Origin: Phycisphaerae bacterium
GTDB taxonomy: Bacteria > Planctomycetota > Phycisphaerae > Sedimentisphaerales > Anaerobacaceae
Assembly (NCBI GenBank): GCA_012744475.1
Contig: JAAYBV010000008.1
Span: 79,006 to 143,005, forward strand
Length of the DNA: 64,000 nt
Reading direction: 5' to 3'
The notes beneath the pieces were generated by a model, which saw only the letters and a list, made by a program, of their open reading frames with translations, searched no databases and was not told the DNA's origin. Positions 1-8,634 of the stretch are shown here, in pieces (the first letter of the stretch is position 1; each line of letters opens with the position of its first letter). The translations under genes and the position numbers were made by a program.

Positions 1-579
1 CGTGCCTTTGCGAAGAATCTGCTCGTCGGCGGTGACCACGTGCGTATGCGTTCCGAAACAGCAGCTCACCCGCCCATCAAGATGGTAGCCCATCGCGATT
101 TTCTCACTGGTAGCCTCGGCGTGAAAGTCCACCACCAGAATGTCCGCCTCCTTCTGGAGTTTCGGAATCCATCTGTCCGCCGCCGTGTAGGGGCAGTCCG
201 CGGGTTTCATGAACAACCTGCCGATCAGCGTCAGAACGCCCACGACAGGTCCTTTGCCCGTCTTATACAATGCCATGCCTCGACCGGCGGCATGTTCGGA
301 GAAGTTCGCCGGCCGGCAGATGTTGTCGTTCCGTTCGAGAGTCTCAATGATGTCATGCTTGCGAAAGGCGTGGTCGCCCAGGGTGATCAGGTTGACGCCG
401 TAACGCAGCAGCTTGTCGTAGATCTGCGGGGTCAGTCCCGACCCACCGGCGGCATTCTCGGCATTGGCGACGACGCAGTCGATGGACTGCTCGCGGACAA
501 AGGCTTTCAGTTTGTCCGCCAGAATCCGTCGGCCCGGTCGCCCCACGATATCACCGATGCACAGTACGTTCAGCCTCAT
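1..579 (-). CDS. ymdB: YmdB-family metallophosphoesterase (C-terminus cut by window edge)
   Basis: The N-terminal 193 residues are visible and the 3' end lies outside the window. The protein begins MRLNVLCIGDIVGRPGR, giving the metal-binding GDxxGRxGR signature. Further on it carries DFHAEATSEK and GTHTHVVTAD, both diagnostic of the TIGR00282/YmdB family (about 260-280 residues in full). Known members are calcineurin-like phosphodiesterases acting on 2',3'-cyclic nucleotides. It lies 44 bp downstream of rny on the same strand, a pairing conserved in many bacteria, so co-transcription and a shared role in RNA turnover are likely. The ATG at 579 was chosen because the GDIVGRPGR motif follows directly. 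Confidence 0.9.
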   Translation of the reverse strand, partial: MRLNVLCIGDIVGRPGRRILADKLKAFVREQSIDCVVANAENAAGGSGLTPQIYDKLLRYGVNLITLGDHAFRKHDIIETLERNDNICRPANFSEHAAGRGMALYKTGKGPVVGVLTLIGRLFMKPADCPYTAADRWIPKLQKEADILVVDFHAEATSEKIAMGYHLDGRVSCCFGTHTHVVTADEQILRKGT

Positions 580-623
580 GGCTTCCTTTCGACAAGCGGA
601 CGCGGGCGCGCCCCGTATCGCGC

Positions 624-2207
624 TTACCTGGCGTATTCGATGCAGCGGACCTCGCGCAGCAGGGTGATCTGGATTTCGCCGGGATAGGTCATCTCGTCCT
701 CGACCTTCTTGGCGATGTCGCGTGCGACCTTCATCGCGGCTTCGTCGTCCACCTCGTTGGCGTTGGCAATGACACGAATCTCCCGTCCGGCCTGAATCGC
801 GTAGGCGGTCTCGACACCCTTGAAGCCCGTGGCGATCTCCTCGAGCTTCTCCAGCCGCTTGATATAGCGTTCCAGAGTTTCCCGTCGGGCGCCGGGCCGC
901 GAGGCGCTGATCGCGTCGGCGGCCGCCACGAGAGGGGTGTAGGGGTTGTCAGGCGGAACGTCCCCGTGGTGGCCCGCCACGGCGTTGAGCACGATCGGGG
1001 ACTCGTTGAATCGCTTGAGGTAGTTGGTCCCGATCTCGGGATGGCTTCCTTCGACGTCGTGATCGATCGCCTTGCCGATGTCGTGGAGCAAACCGGCCCG
1101 CCGGGCGATGGAGCCGTCCAGGCCCAGTTCGTCGGCCATCACCTGACTGAGGAAGGCGACTTCAACGCTGTGGCGAAGCACGTTCTGGCCGTAGCTGGTT
1201 CGATAGGCCAAGGCCCCCAGGAGACTGATGATCTTGTTGGGCAGGCCCCGCACGTTGGTTTCGACCGCGGCGTCCTTGCCGAGCTGGAGCACCTTGGCGT
1301 TGACGTCGTTGCGGGTCTGGGCCACCAGTTCTTCGATGCGGGATGGGTGAATACGCCCGTCCTGGATCAACCGTTCCATTGACAGCCGGGCAACCTCACG
1401 GCGGACGGGGTTGAACCCGCTGACGACAACCATGCCCGGTGTGTCGTCGACGATCACATCGACACCCGTGGCCTTCTCGAAAGCACGGATATTGCGGCCT
1501 TCGCGGCCGATAATCCGGCCCTTCATGTCGTCGTTCGGGATGTCCACCGTCGATACCGTTACCTCGCAGGTCTGCTCGGCGGCGTACCGCTGGATCGCGG
1601 TGCTCAGCACTTCACGGCTCTTGCTGTCCGCGATCTCCTGGGCCTCTTCGACCTTGCGCTGGATCAGCGAAGACATCTCGTGTTCGCACTCGTCCTCCAG
1701 ACGCTTGAGCAGGAGCTGGCGGGCCTCCTCCACGTCCATGGCCGTGATCTTGAGCAACTGGTTCTTCTGCTGGGCGATCAGCACGGAAAGCTGCTTGTCC
1801 TTCAGATCGGTGTTGCGCAGCCTTCGCTCGACGTCCTGTTCCTGCTTTTTGAGGGCGGCCTCCTGCTTCTGGAGCAGCTCGGTCTGGCGATCGAGCGCGT
1901 CCTCGCGTTTGGAGAGCCGCATCTCGTTTTCCCGCAGTTCGGCCCGGATCTGGTTGGCCTCGGCGGTGAATTGCTCTTTCTTCTTGATGGCTTCAGCAGC
2001 GGCCTCGATCTGGGCGGACTTGATGATGTTTTCCGCTTCCCGGTTCGCCCCATCGATCTGCCTGGCAGCGTCCTCTGCCCTCTGCTTTGCCCGAGCCTTG
2101 GTGGCAATCTGCTGGATGATGGCCCAGAAGCAGACGCCGAGTGCAAACCCTACGAGCGTGGCGATCCCTGCCTGAAGCGTGAGCACCTGCATCAGAATGG
2201 CGTCCAT
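624..2207 (-). CDS. rny: Ribonuclease Y
   Basis: Membrane-anchored endoribonuclease that starts mRNA decay. About 527 residues, the usual RNase Y length. Order of domains: an N-terminal transmembrane segment (about residues 5-30), a long charged coiled coil (about 35-200, rich in E, K, Q and R), a KH RNA-binding domain with IIGREGRNIRAFEKATGVD, and an HD phosphohydrolase domain with LLHDIGKAIDHDVEGSHPE. The reading frame extends 13 codons upstream, but the ATG at 2207 is preferred: it begins MDAILMQVL and has an AAAGGTAGGG ribosome site just upstream. It is the first gene of an rny-ymdB unit. Confidence 0.95.
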   Translation of the reverse strand: MDAILMQVLTLQAGIATLVGFALGVCFWAIIQQIATKARAKQRAEDAARQIDGANREAENIIKSAQIEAAAEAIKKKEQFTAEANQIRAELRENEMRLSKREDALDRQTELLQKQEAALKKQEQDVERRLRNTDLKDKQLSVLIAQQKNQLLKITAMDVEEARQLLLKRLEDECEHEMSSLIQRKVEEAQEIADSKSREVLSTAIQRYAAEQTCEVTVSTVDIPNDDMKGRIIGREGRNIRAFEKATGVDVIVDDTPGMVVVSGFNPVRREVARLSMERLIQDGRIHPSRIEELVAQTRNDVNAKVLQLGKDAAVETNVRGLPNKIISLLGALAYRTSYGQNVLRHSVEVAFLSQVMADELGLDGSIARRAGLLHDIGKAIDHDVEGSHPEIGTNYLKRFNESPIVLNAVAGHHGDVPPDNPYTPLVAAADAISASRPGARRETLERYIKRLEKLEEIATGFKGVETAYAIQAGREIRVIANANEVDDEAAMKVARDIAKKVEDEMTYPGEIQITLLREVRCIEYAR

Positions 2208-2857
2208 GTTCCCTACCTTTCCACACACAGTGTTGACGGATAACATTCACTGCGGACGCTGTGCAGGCAGGTGGCAGGGAAGCTCCAAAGAAACGACAGT
2301 GAGATGCGAAACCTTACCCACGAACGGGGCGATCAGCGTGACAGGACCCAGACCGCTTGCGGGTCGCGCCCTCTGAGGCGTTGCAGACGCCGCAAGAAAG
2401 GGGTCTTCGCTGATGCTGTCCTCAAATCTCTCACTCCCTCGCGGAGACGCGATTGACTGATGCGAGTCGATTTCGTTTCACTGGATATTCACACTTGGCC
2501 GTCGTGTTTGCTCCCGATCAGACCGAGTGGATCTCGACCGGAACACATCGGTTCACGTGTGTCTTTGCAACTTAAACCACCATTCGAGACGAACTCCCGA
2601 TGCTCGTCTCCGCCTGCTCCCACCCTATGCAGCGAAACCCAATTGCCGCTGAAATGACTCCAGGGCGGTCCACAAGCTCATTCGTCCACAGTTGCCTATA
2701 TGATCGTCCAGGTTAGGGAATCGTTAAACCAGCGTCAAGAAAAAAACTCCGAAATCGGCACAATGGATGCGTCTGCTCCATGTCCGGAGGCCAGCTGGGG
2801 TATGCGTGCCGGGTTATGGGACGGCCGAGCGGGTGGTTGGGCCGCGTTCGCGAATGA
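2208..2857. other. 650-bp intergenic gap with strong foldback potential, no credible gene
   Basis: This lies between rny (start at 2207) and the 3' end of the DUF1080 gene, both on the minus strand. Open frames here are short and have no family resemblance. The stretch contains several perfect inverted repeats, including one at 2586-2592/2604-2610 (GAGACGA with TCGTCTC). On the minus strand a TTGACG box is followed after 17 bp by TAACCT at about 2710-2740, a possible weak promoter reading toward rny. A long rny leader or an independent non-coding RNA are both possible. Confidence 0.5.
2331..2452. ncRNA. Candidate structured RNA (unassigned)
   Basis: A nested stem set is visible by eye. ATCAGCG (2332-2338) pairs with CGCTGAT (2408-2414). 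GACCC (2345-2349) pairs with GGGTC (2401-2405). Inside that are two hairpins: GACC/GGTC (2351-2354/2362-2365) and GGCGT/ACGCC (2377-2381/2387-2391). A further hairpin TCGCG-GAGA-CGCGA (2439-2452) has a GNRA tetraloop. This looks like a multibranched RNA. It does not match RNase P RNA, tmRNA or SRP RNA signatures that I know. Direction is unresolved; minus would make it part of an rny leader. Confidence 0.25.
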
Positions 2858-3634
2858 CTATGGCGTGTGCGCCTGCCTGATAGTGATGTCCTGGAATCGT
2901 ATCCGGAGCTGGTCGGCCCTATGGATCTGAAGAGCGATATGGCCCTCCAGACCCACATCGTGTGCCTGGTGGGCGGCATCATCGAGTACGCCGGAGCCGT
3001 CGTAGTCCGCGACGGGAATGCCGTTGAGCCAGGCGGTGATTCGCGTGCCGACCGCCGCGATCTCAAGGGTATTCCAGCCGGAGCCTTCATCGGCGTAGTA
3101 GAATACCAGGTCGGGGTTTGCCATCGCCTGATTGACCCATTGCCCTTGGGGAACGTCGGGATAGAGCCAGCGTCCCACGCCTCGGGTCTCGTCCCACATC
3201 ATTCCCGTCCGCCATGGCTCAGGGGGGTGGATGTCGATCTGGGGGCCGTCCAGCCATCCCGCCTCGTCGTCGTAGCGGCTGCGAATCTGGATGCCGCTGT
3301 TGCCCGGACTGTCGCGATACGCTTGAAAGCGCAGACGCAGGACAAAGTCCGCATACTCCTGATCCGTGACCAGCCAGACGTAGTCATGGCCCTCATGGCC
3401 CAGGGAGTCCGCCAAAATGGTCCCATCATCGACCTTCCAGAACTCGCAGTCGCGGTCGGCGGGCTTGCACTTGATGGTCCAGCCGGTCAGGTCGGTTCCG
3501 TTGAAGAGCGGCTCCCAGCCTTCTTGGGAGCTCTGCTGCCGGCCGGCGCAGCCCGACAGCGCGACGATGGCGAACACGGTTAGCAGAAAGAACGTGCGTC
3601 GATGCCAGACTACAGTGTTGAATCGAAGGCTCAT
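2858..3634 (-). CDS. DUF1080 (3-keto-disaccharide hydrolase-like) lipoprotein
   Basis: About 258 residues. A signal peptide ends in the lipobox LSGC (Cys29), so this is probably a lipid-anchored exported protein. The mature part has the DUF1080 hallmarks: WEPLFNGTDLTGW, then FWKVDDGTI, a concanavalin-like stretch with DFVLRLRFQAYRDSPGNSG, and the C-terminal LQIHRADQLRIRFQDI. Characterised members hydrolyse 3-keto-glycosides made by Gfo/Idh-type oxidoreductases. Two such oxidoreductases are elsewhere in this window, but whether they act together is inference. The start at 3634 was chosen over an in-frame start 25 codons upstream because GGAG precedes it and the signal peptide begins there. Confidence 0.85.
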   Translation of the reverse strand: MSLRFNTVVWHRRTFFLLTVFAIVALSGCAGRQQSSQEGWEPLFNGTDLTGWTIKCKPADRDCEFWKVDDGTILADSLGHEGHDYVWLVTDQEYADFVLRLRFQAYRDSPGNSGIQIRSRYDDEAGWLDGPQIDIHPPEPWRTGMMWDETRGVGRWLYPDVPQGQWVNQAMANPDLVFYYADEGSGWNTLEIAAVGTRITAWLNGIPVADYDGSGVLDDAAHQAHDVGLEGHIALQIHRADQLRIRFQDITIRQAHTP

Positions 3635-3874
3635 GGTGTCTGCTCCAGTGCGTTTCGGTATGGCCGACAACAGCGGCGCCATGGTAGCGTCGGACCGCTC
3701 CTGGTGCAAGATGGTATGCCGGCGTCTGGGTCTCGGTCGAGGCCCCGGATCTCGCGGAAAACGCGCGGGTTTTTGGAAAAATCGCTATGAAGCGCCTGTC
3801 CGAGAATTATAATACAGGGCTTGGATGAGCTTGTGATCGAGATGGAACCGGTTTCGGGTTGTTGAGGAGTCCGT

Positions 3875-4624
3875 ATGTCAGGTCATTCACACTGGGCGGG
3901 GATCAAGCACAAGAAGGCTGCGAACGACGCCAAGCGCGGCAAGGTGTGGAGCAAGGTGGCGCGGATGATTATCGTCGCGGCCAAGAACGGCGGCGGGGAC
4001 CCGGCGGCCAATCTGACGCTGCGCTACGCGATCGACAAGGCCAAGTCCGTCAATATGCCGAAGGACACGATCGAGAAGGCCATCAAGAAGGGCACGGGCG
4101 ATCTCGGAGGCGTGCACTACGAAGAAGTTCTGTATGAGGGCTATGGACCGAACGGCGTGGCGATCATGGTTGAGGCTCTGACGGACAACCGCAGCCGCAC
4201 CGGTCCGGAGATCAAGAGGATTTTCGAGAAGCACGGCGGATCGCTCGGCACGACCGGGTGCGTCAACTGGATGTTCGGAAAGAAGGGGCTCATTACGGTC
4301 GCTACCTCCACCACCAACGAGGACGACCTGCTGGAGCTGGCTCTGGGGGCCGGGGCCGACGACATGCAGACCACCGGCGAAGTCTTTGAGATTACCTGCG
4401 ACCCGAGCGCCTTTGAGCCACTGAAGAAGGCCCTGGAGGCCAAGAGCATCCCGATCGAGGTGGCCGAGATCTCGATGGTGCCTCAGAACACCGTGGGCAT
4501 CGACAGCGAGACGGTGGCCAAGAGGATCGTCTCATTGATGGAAGCGTTCGACGACCACGACGACGTTCAGAACGCCTACGCGAATTTCGACATCCCCGAC
4601 GAAGTCATGGCGAAGGTTTCGTAG
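3875..4624 (+). CDS. yebC: YebC/PmpR family protein
   Basis: 249 residues, the normal family size. It opens with the invariant MSGHSHWAGIKHKKAANDAKRGKVWSK-type N-terminus (residues 1-27) and contains YEGYGPNGVAIMVEALTDN, typical of YebC/TACO1. Members are described as DNA-binding transcriptional regulators, and a subset as translation factors helping ribosomes at proline stretches. The sequence does not tell which applies. A GAGGAG ribosome site lies 7 bp upstream. A perfect TATAAT at 3808-3813 could be the -10 box, but no good -35 box is spaced to it. The gene converges with the O-antigen-ligase-like gene, leaving about 20 bp between them. Confidence 0.93.
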   Translation: MSGHSHWAGIKHKKAANDAKRGKVWSKVARMIIVAAKNGGGDPAANLTLRYAIDKAKSVNMPKDTIEKAIKKGTGDLGGVHYEEVLYEGYGPNGVAIMVEALTDNRSRTGPEIKRIFEKHGGSLGTTGCVNWMFGKKGLITVATSTTNEDDLLELALGAGADDMQTTGEVFEITCDPSAFEPLKKALEAKSIPIEVAEISMVPQNTVGIDSETVAKRIVSLMEAFDDHDDVQNAYANFDIPDEVMAKVS

Positions 4625-4645
4625 AGGCAAGGCCGACACGGCAGG

Positions 4646-6937
4646 TCAGTTGGCCAGTTCGGCAACGCGCCGTTTGGCCAGTTCGTAGTTCTGCCAGCCC
4701 AGGCGACTGACTGGTTGTTCTCTTGCGGGATACATCTGCCTGAATTGCCGCTGGAAGGCATCCTCAATTTCGATGGCGTGGCGGTAGTGTCGCAAGGCTG
4801 CATCCATGTCTCCCTGTTGTTCGGCAGCCTGAGCGAGGCGTAGTTGCAGGCGGCCGGAGCCGGGATACTTTGCCGCCGCCCTGGCATACCATCCGTACGC
4901 GTCGTCGGGTCTTCCCATGAGGCTGGCGACGTTGCCTGCCTTCTCGTAGTTCTTGTAGTCGGCCGGATCTCGGTCGATGGCTGTGTAAAGGCATTGTGCA
5001 GCCTTCTCCAGCAGCGACATGCGGCCGGTGGAGGCATGTTCGGCCTCCTGAAGGTACAGCCGGCCGTTGAGGTAGGCGGCTGCCGGCGACATCGCATCGG
5101 CCGCCGAGGCCGCGTCGAGAAGGGCATGGGCCCGGTCGAATCGTCCGATAGACGCGGCCTGCCGGCCTTGTTGCAGCCCTGCAGTCGATTCGTAGACCGG
5201 CAGCCAAACGAACTGAACGTACGCTCCCAGCAACAGCAGGGCAACGAAGGACGCAACCAGTTTGAGCGGTTTGGGATGAGGTACGCTTAGGGGGGCAGGG
5301 ACCTGCATGGGACGGCTGATCGCAACAAGGCAGGCCATGAGGGCCCACAGCCCGGTCCAGACCCCGGGCTCGAAGATCGCAAAGTCGATCAGGTTGTGCA
5401 GAAGAACGCCTGCCGCCGCGCAGCCCAGTGCGGCGAGGAGCGCCGTTCGGTGCGTAACATCGGCCTTCAGAGGCTTGTCTTCCAATGCGGCCGCCAGGAG
5501 CAGGAAGCCGATCAGGAACGCCGCCACAGGGGCCATGTACAGCACGGTGACTTCGTAGAGAACGACTTCGAAGTCACCCTCGGACGTGCCGGGGATCAGT
5601 AGCGGCCGGATCAGAAGCAGCGCCGCACCGACGGTCAGCAGTATGGCCACGGCCAGGCGCTTGCTACCGCGGTTGTCGTCGATCGACAGCATCGAAGATC
5701 CATCGGGACTCAACGTGCCTCGACAGATCGGAATGATGAACATGGCCAGGAAACCCAGCAGGCCGAGCGGGCCGTACTGGGTCAGCACGCTGAGCACGAA
5801 ACAGTGCGGATCGGACACCGACTCCGGCGCCGAGGCCGGCTTGTACCGGGTGTAGTTCTGCGCGAAGTTGCCGGGCCCGACGCCGGCCAGTGCGTGGTCA
5901 ACGTACATCTGCGCCGAAGCGCGCCAGTATTGCCATCGGACCAGCATGGAATTGCCGCCGGGCAGTCTGTCGTGCCGGAGGCCGTAGGAGACCGCCGCAC
6001 CGCCGACCGCCAGCGAAACGGCCAGAAGAACCACGCCGCCAACGACCCACGCGAGCCTGCGATGGGCGGCAAGCCGCCTGCGCAGGAGCAGAAAGACGCC
6101 GAAGAGACCTGCCGCGATGCTGAACGCCAGGATGCCGCCCTTGCTCTTGGTCATCAGCAGTCCCGCCAGAACGATCATCGCCGCGATCGGTGCGTAGTAG
6201 CGCCGGCGCAGCCGAGTCCTGTCTTCGTTTGCCGGGGTTTGTTGGAGCAACAGGGCCAGCGCGGCAAACGACGCCAGCAGCAGGAACGAGGCAGCCGAGT
6301 TGCTGGTTGTGAAGAACCCGCGGATGCCCCGCGAGTACAGACGGTGCTCGAAGAGGAACTGCTGAAAGGTCCCCGGCTCGATGCCGAGAGGACCCAGCAG
6401 CGTCTCGGGGTCCTTCTCATACTGTTCGACCGTGATCTCGTTGCTTACAAGGAACTGCTCGGCGCATTGATACACAGTGACGACGCCAAGGGCGCCGACG
6501 ACCAGCAGCACGGCGCGGACTCTGGATGCGCCATCGAGGATCTGGACCAGGAGGATGGCGGCGAAGACCGGAGCGGCGAGCATCACCACATGATTGATCG
6601 CCACGCGTTTGTCGCTGGCGCCGAAGGTCGAGAGTATCCCGGCGGCAAGAAAGACCGCCAGTCCGATCTCGATGCCGGTGACACGGTAGATCGGCCGGCC
6701 GGACCAGACCTGCCACAGCAGCCAGAACACCAGACCGAAGATCAGCAGTCCCGACACCGTGAGGCTGTAGATCGCGTCACCCATACTCTCCGGCAGCGTG
6801 ATGGTCTGCGTGGTCGGAGCCTCCGTGTAGGTTACACGCAATGCCAGAAGCGAAAGGCAGAGCCCCAGGAGAACGAGTCCAACGATCGCGGACGGTCGTC
6901 TTGCGGTCGGCGGAGCTTTAGTCGATGTCCTTGCCAT
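4646..6937 (-). CDS. O-antigen ligase-like membrane protein with C-terminal TPR repeats
   Basis: 763 residues. The first 550 are a polytopic membrane region with at least ten hydrophobic segments. A Wzy_C-type loop holds RLYSRGIRGFFTTSNSAA, SKGGILAFSIAAG and ALAGVGPGNFAQNYTRYKP. The last 170 residues are soluble and helical, with TPR-like units (FDRAHALLDAASAADAMSP, DDAYGWYARAAAKYPGSGRL, DMDAALRHYRHAIEIEDAF). Proteins of this class polymerise or ligate lipid-linked glycans at the outer face of the inner membrane. It overlaps the upstream sugar-phosphate transferase gene by 20 bp, so the two are translated as a unit and probably act on the same surface glycan. Polymerase and ligase cannot be told apart from sequence. 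Confidence 0.8.
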   Translation of the reverse strand: MARTSTKAPPTARRPSAIVGLVLLGLCLSLLALRVTYTEAPTTQTITLPESMGDAIYSLTVSGLLIFGLVFWLLWQVWSGRPIYRVTGIEIGLAVFLAAGILSTFGASDKRVAINHVVMLAAPVFAAILLVQILDGASRVRAVLLVVGALGVVTVYQCAEQFLVSNEITVEQYEKDPETLLGPLGIEPGTFQQFLFEHRLYSRGIRGFFTTSNSAASFLLLASFAALALLLQQTPANEDRTRLRRRYYAPIAAMIVLAGLLMTKSKGGILAFSIAAGLFGVFLLLRRRLAAHRRLAWVVGGVVLLAVSLAVGGAAVSYGLRHDRLPGGNSMLVRWQYWRASAQMYVDHALAGVGPGNFAQNYTRYKPASAPESVSDPHCFVLSVLTQYGPLGLLGFLAMFIIPICRGTLSPDGSSMLSIDDNRGSKRLAVAILLTVGAALLLIRPLLIPGTSEGDFEVVLYEVTVLYMAPVAAFLIGFLLLAAALEDKPLKADVTHRTALLAALGCAAAGVLLHNLIDFAIFEPGVWTGLWALMACLVAISRPMQVPAPLSVPHPKPLKLVASFVALLLLGAYVQFVWLPVYESTAGLQQGRQAASIGRFDRAHALLDAASAADAMSPAAAYLNGRLYLQEAEHASTGRMSLLEKAAQCLYTAIDRDPADYKNYEKAGNVASLMGRPDDAYGWYARAAAKYPGSGRLQLRLAQAAEQQGDMDAALRHYRHAIEIEDAFQRQFRQMYPAREQPVSRLGWQNYELAKRRVAELAN

Positions 6938-8021
6938 GTCGGACCGTGCTTTCGAAGATGGCGATGATGGCCAGGATCAGGAAGGTCTGTGCGAAGATCA
7001 GGACGGCCCCGACGAGGTTGACCTGATAGAGAAACGTCGCGCCCAGGCCGCAACAGAGCGTAGCAAGATACAGCATCAGCACGGTCTGGGTGTCAGTCAG
7101 GCCGCGTCGCCGCAAACGGTGCGAGAAGTGCTGCGTGTCCCCGACGAACGGACTCTTGCCCTGACGCAGGCGCAGCAACGTTACGCTGGTCAGGTCGTAG
7201 AGCGGCACCGCCATCACCACCAGCGGCATCAGCACGGGGTACCACGGTCCGCTCTGGTCCTGCTGGTAGTACGTCGTGCGCAGCGTCAGCAGGGCGACGA
7301 AGAAGCCGACCACGAGGGAGCCTGCATCGCCCATGAAGATCGAGGCGGGCGGGAAGTTGAACGCCAGAAAGCCCAGCAGGGTCCCGACGAACACGATAGC
7401 CAGTCCTCCGACGAAGACCTGCTCGTTGAAGGCGGCCGCGACGAACAGGATGGCCCCGGCGATGGCGGCGATGCCGGCCGAGGCGCCATCCATGTTGTCG
7501 AGGAAATTGAAGGAATTGATGATCACGACGATCCAGAGAGCGGAAATCGCCGATGTGATGATGCGGTTGTCGATGAAGAACTCGACGCGAATCTCCGCCG
7601 CCGTTGCGGCCAGCAGCGCGACCAGACACTGCACCGCGAGCTTCACGAAAGGTCCCAGAGGTCTTCTGTCGTCCCAAAGTCCGACGGCAAAGAGGATTGC
7701 AGCGCAGATCAGAACGACCGCCAGTTCGTCGCATCGGCGCAGGAAATCGGCCGGGACGATGTTCAGCCGGTCTGCCATTTGACCCAGATGCCCTGGGGCG
7801 ACCAGAAACCGCACGACGCCTGCCGCTGCGACAATGAAGATCGCCAGCGTGCCGAAGATTGCGATGCCTCCACCGAGGGGGATGACGCTGCGATGATAAC
7901 GATCCGCCTGGGGATAGGCCAGAAGCCCCAGACGCGGCGCCAGTTTCTTGGCGCCGGCGGTCAGCAGGGCTGAGCAGGAACAGGCGCCGGCGAGCAGGGC
8001 TACGGCCAGTAGAATCAGCAT
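6918..8021 (-). CDS. WecA/MraY-like undecaprenyl-phosphate sugar-1-phosphate transferase
   Basis: 367 residues with about ten transmembrane helices. Motifs of the glycosyltransferase-4 family are present: DDRRPLGPFVKL after the first loops, NSFNFLDNMDGASAGIA for the Mg-binding aspartates, FMGDAGSLVVGF, and the HFSHRLRRRGLT motif in the last cytoplasmic loop. Members transfer a HexNAc-1-phosphate from UDP-sugar to undecaprenyl phosphate to start glycan synthesis. The basic last loop and the pairing with an O-antigen-ligase-like gene favour a WecA/TagO-type role over peptidoglycan MraY. GAGGAG lies just before the ATG at 8021. Confidence 0.87.
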   Translation of the reverse strand: MLILLAVALLAGACSCSALLTAGAKKLAPRLGLLAYPQADRYHRSVIPLGGGIAIFGTLAIFIVAAAGVVRFLVAPGHLGQMADRLNIVPADFLRRCDELAVVLICAAILFAVGLWDDRRPLGPFVKLAVQCLVALLAATAAEIRVEFFIDNRIITSAISALWIVVIINSFNFLDNMDGASAGIAAIAGAILFVAAAFNEQVFVGGLAIVFVGTLLGFLAFNFPPASIFMGDAGSLVVGFFVALLTLRTTYYQQDQSGPWYPVLMPLVVMAVPLYDLTSVTLLRLRQGKSPFVGDTQHFSHRLRRRGLTDTQTVLMLYLATLCCGLGATFLYQVNLVGAVLIFAQTFLILAIIAIFESTVRHGKDID

Positions 8022-8060
8022 AGTCTCCTCAACGCCGTCCGTCCGGTTCGGCGCGGCGAT

Positions 8061-8612
8061 TCATTTCTCGTGCGTTTCCGATTTCCGCTGCTGCAAGAGC
8101 CGCACTCGCACTTCGCTGAAGAAGTCGAAATAGGTCTGCTGGCGGTAGTCCGGATAGGTGTATGGTAGAGGACACCACGCGCCTCTGTCAAAGACAAGCG
8201 TGACCTCGGCGTACATTTTCGCGCCGATGTAGACGCGGTGCGCGTAGTTTTTGGTCGTGGCCAGGACGAGCTTGGATGGCTCAATGATGCCCGGATCGAG
8301 ATTGACCGGTCGAGGATAGGGCCCGGCCAGCATCGCGGCCAGCTCCTGCTCGATTCGGTTGGTCCGATGCTTGATCTGGGCCAGCTCGCCTGGGTCGGCG
8401 AGTCGTTCGAGCGAGATGAACTGCCGCAGAATGGCCGGACCGGTCTGGTCCCGGTAGTAGTCGGTCTTCTCGAACGGCCAGATGTCACTGATCAGATCGA
8501 GGGGGCCAAGCTGCGAGGCCGCCGCGTCCCTGGCGGCGCCCAGGCAGCACTCGTCGCGGGCGAGAATTCCGACGATGTACTTGACCGGGTTGGGCTCCTT
8601 GGGTTCCCACAT
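8061..8612 (-). CDS. DUF4416 family protein
   Basis: 183 residues, cytoplasmic, no signal peptide. It resembles the DUF4416 family: an N-terminal VKYIVGILARDECCL, a middle WPFEKTDYYRDQTG and a C-terminal LPYTYPDYRQQTYFDFFSEVR. The family has no established function that I know of. It sits 39 bp upstream of the WecA-like gene and 22 bp after the DUF4056 gene, on the same strand, so it is probably in the same transcript. The ribosome site is weak: the nearest GGAG is about 15 bp before the ATG. Confidence 0.75.
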   Translation of the reverse strand: MWEPKEPNPVKYIVGILARDECCLGAARDAAASQLGPLDLISDIWPFEKTDYYRDQTGPAILRQFISLERLADPGELAQIKHRTNRIEQELAAMLAGPYPRPVNLDPGIIEPSKLVLATTKNYAHRVYIGAKMYAEVTLVFDRGAWCPLPYTYPDYRQQTYFDFFSEVRVRLLQQRKSETHEK

Positions 8613-8634
8613 GCGATGCGATGATCACTCCGTT

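Noticed and set aside
2331..2620. RNase P RNA, tmRNA or SRP RNA
   Set aside because: None of the conserved blocks (for example GAAAGTCC of RNase P RNA, the tmRNA tRNA-like ends, or the SRP GGAA apical loop) could be found.
5804..6967. 387-codon plus-strand frame opposite the O-antigen-ligase-like gene
   Set aside because: Rich in R, Q, E and G with no hydrophobic or family pattern; antisense shadow.
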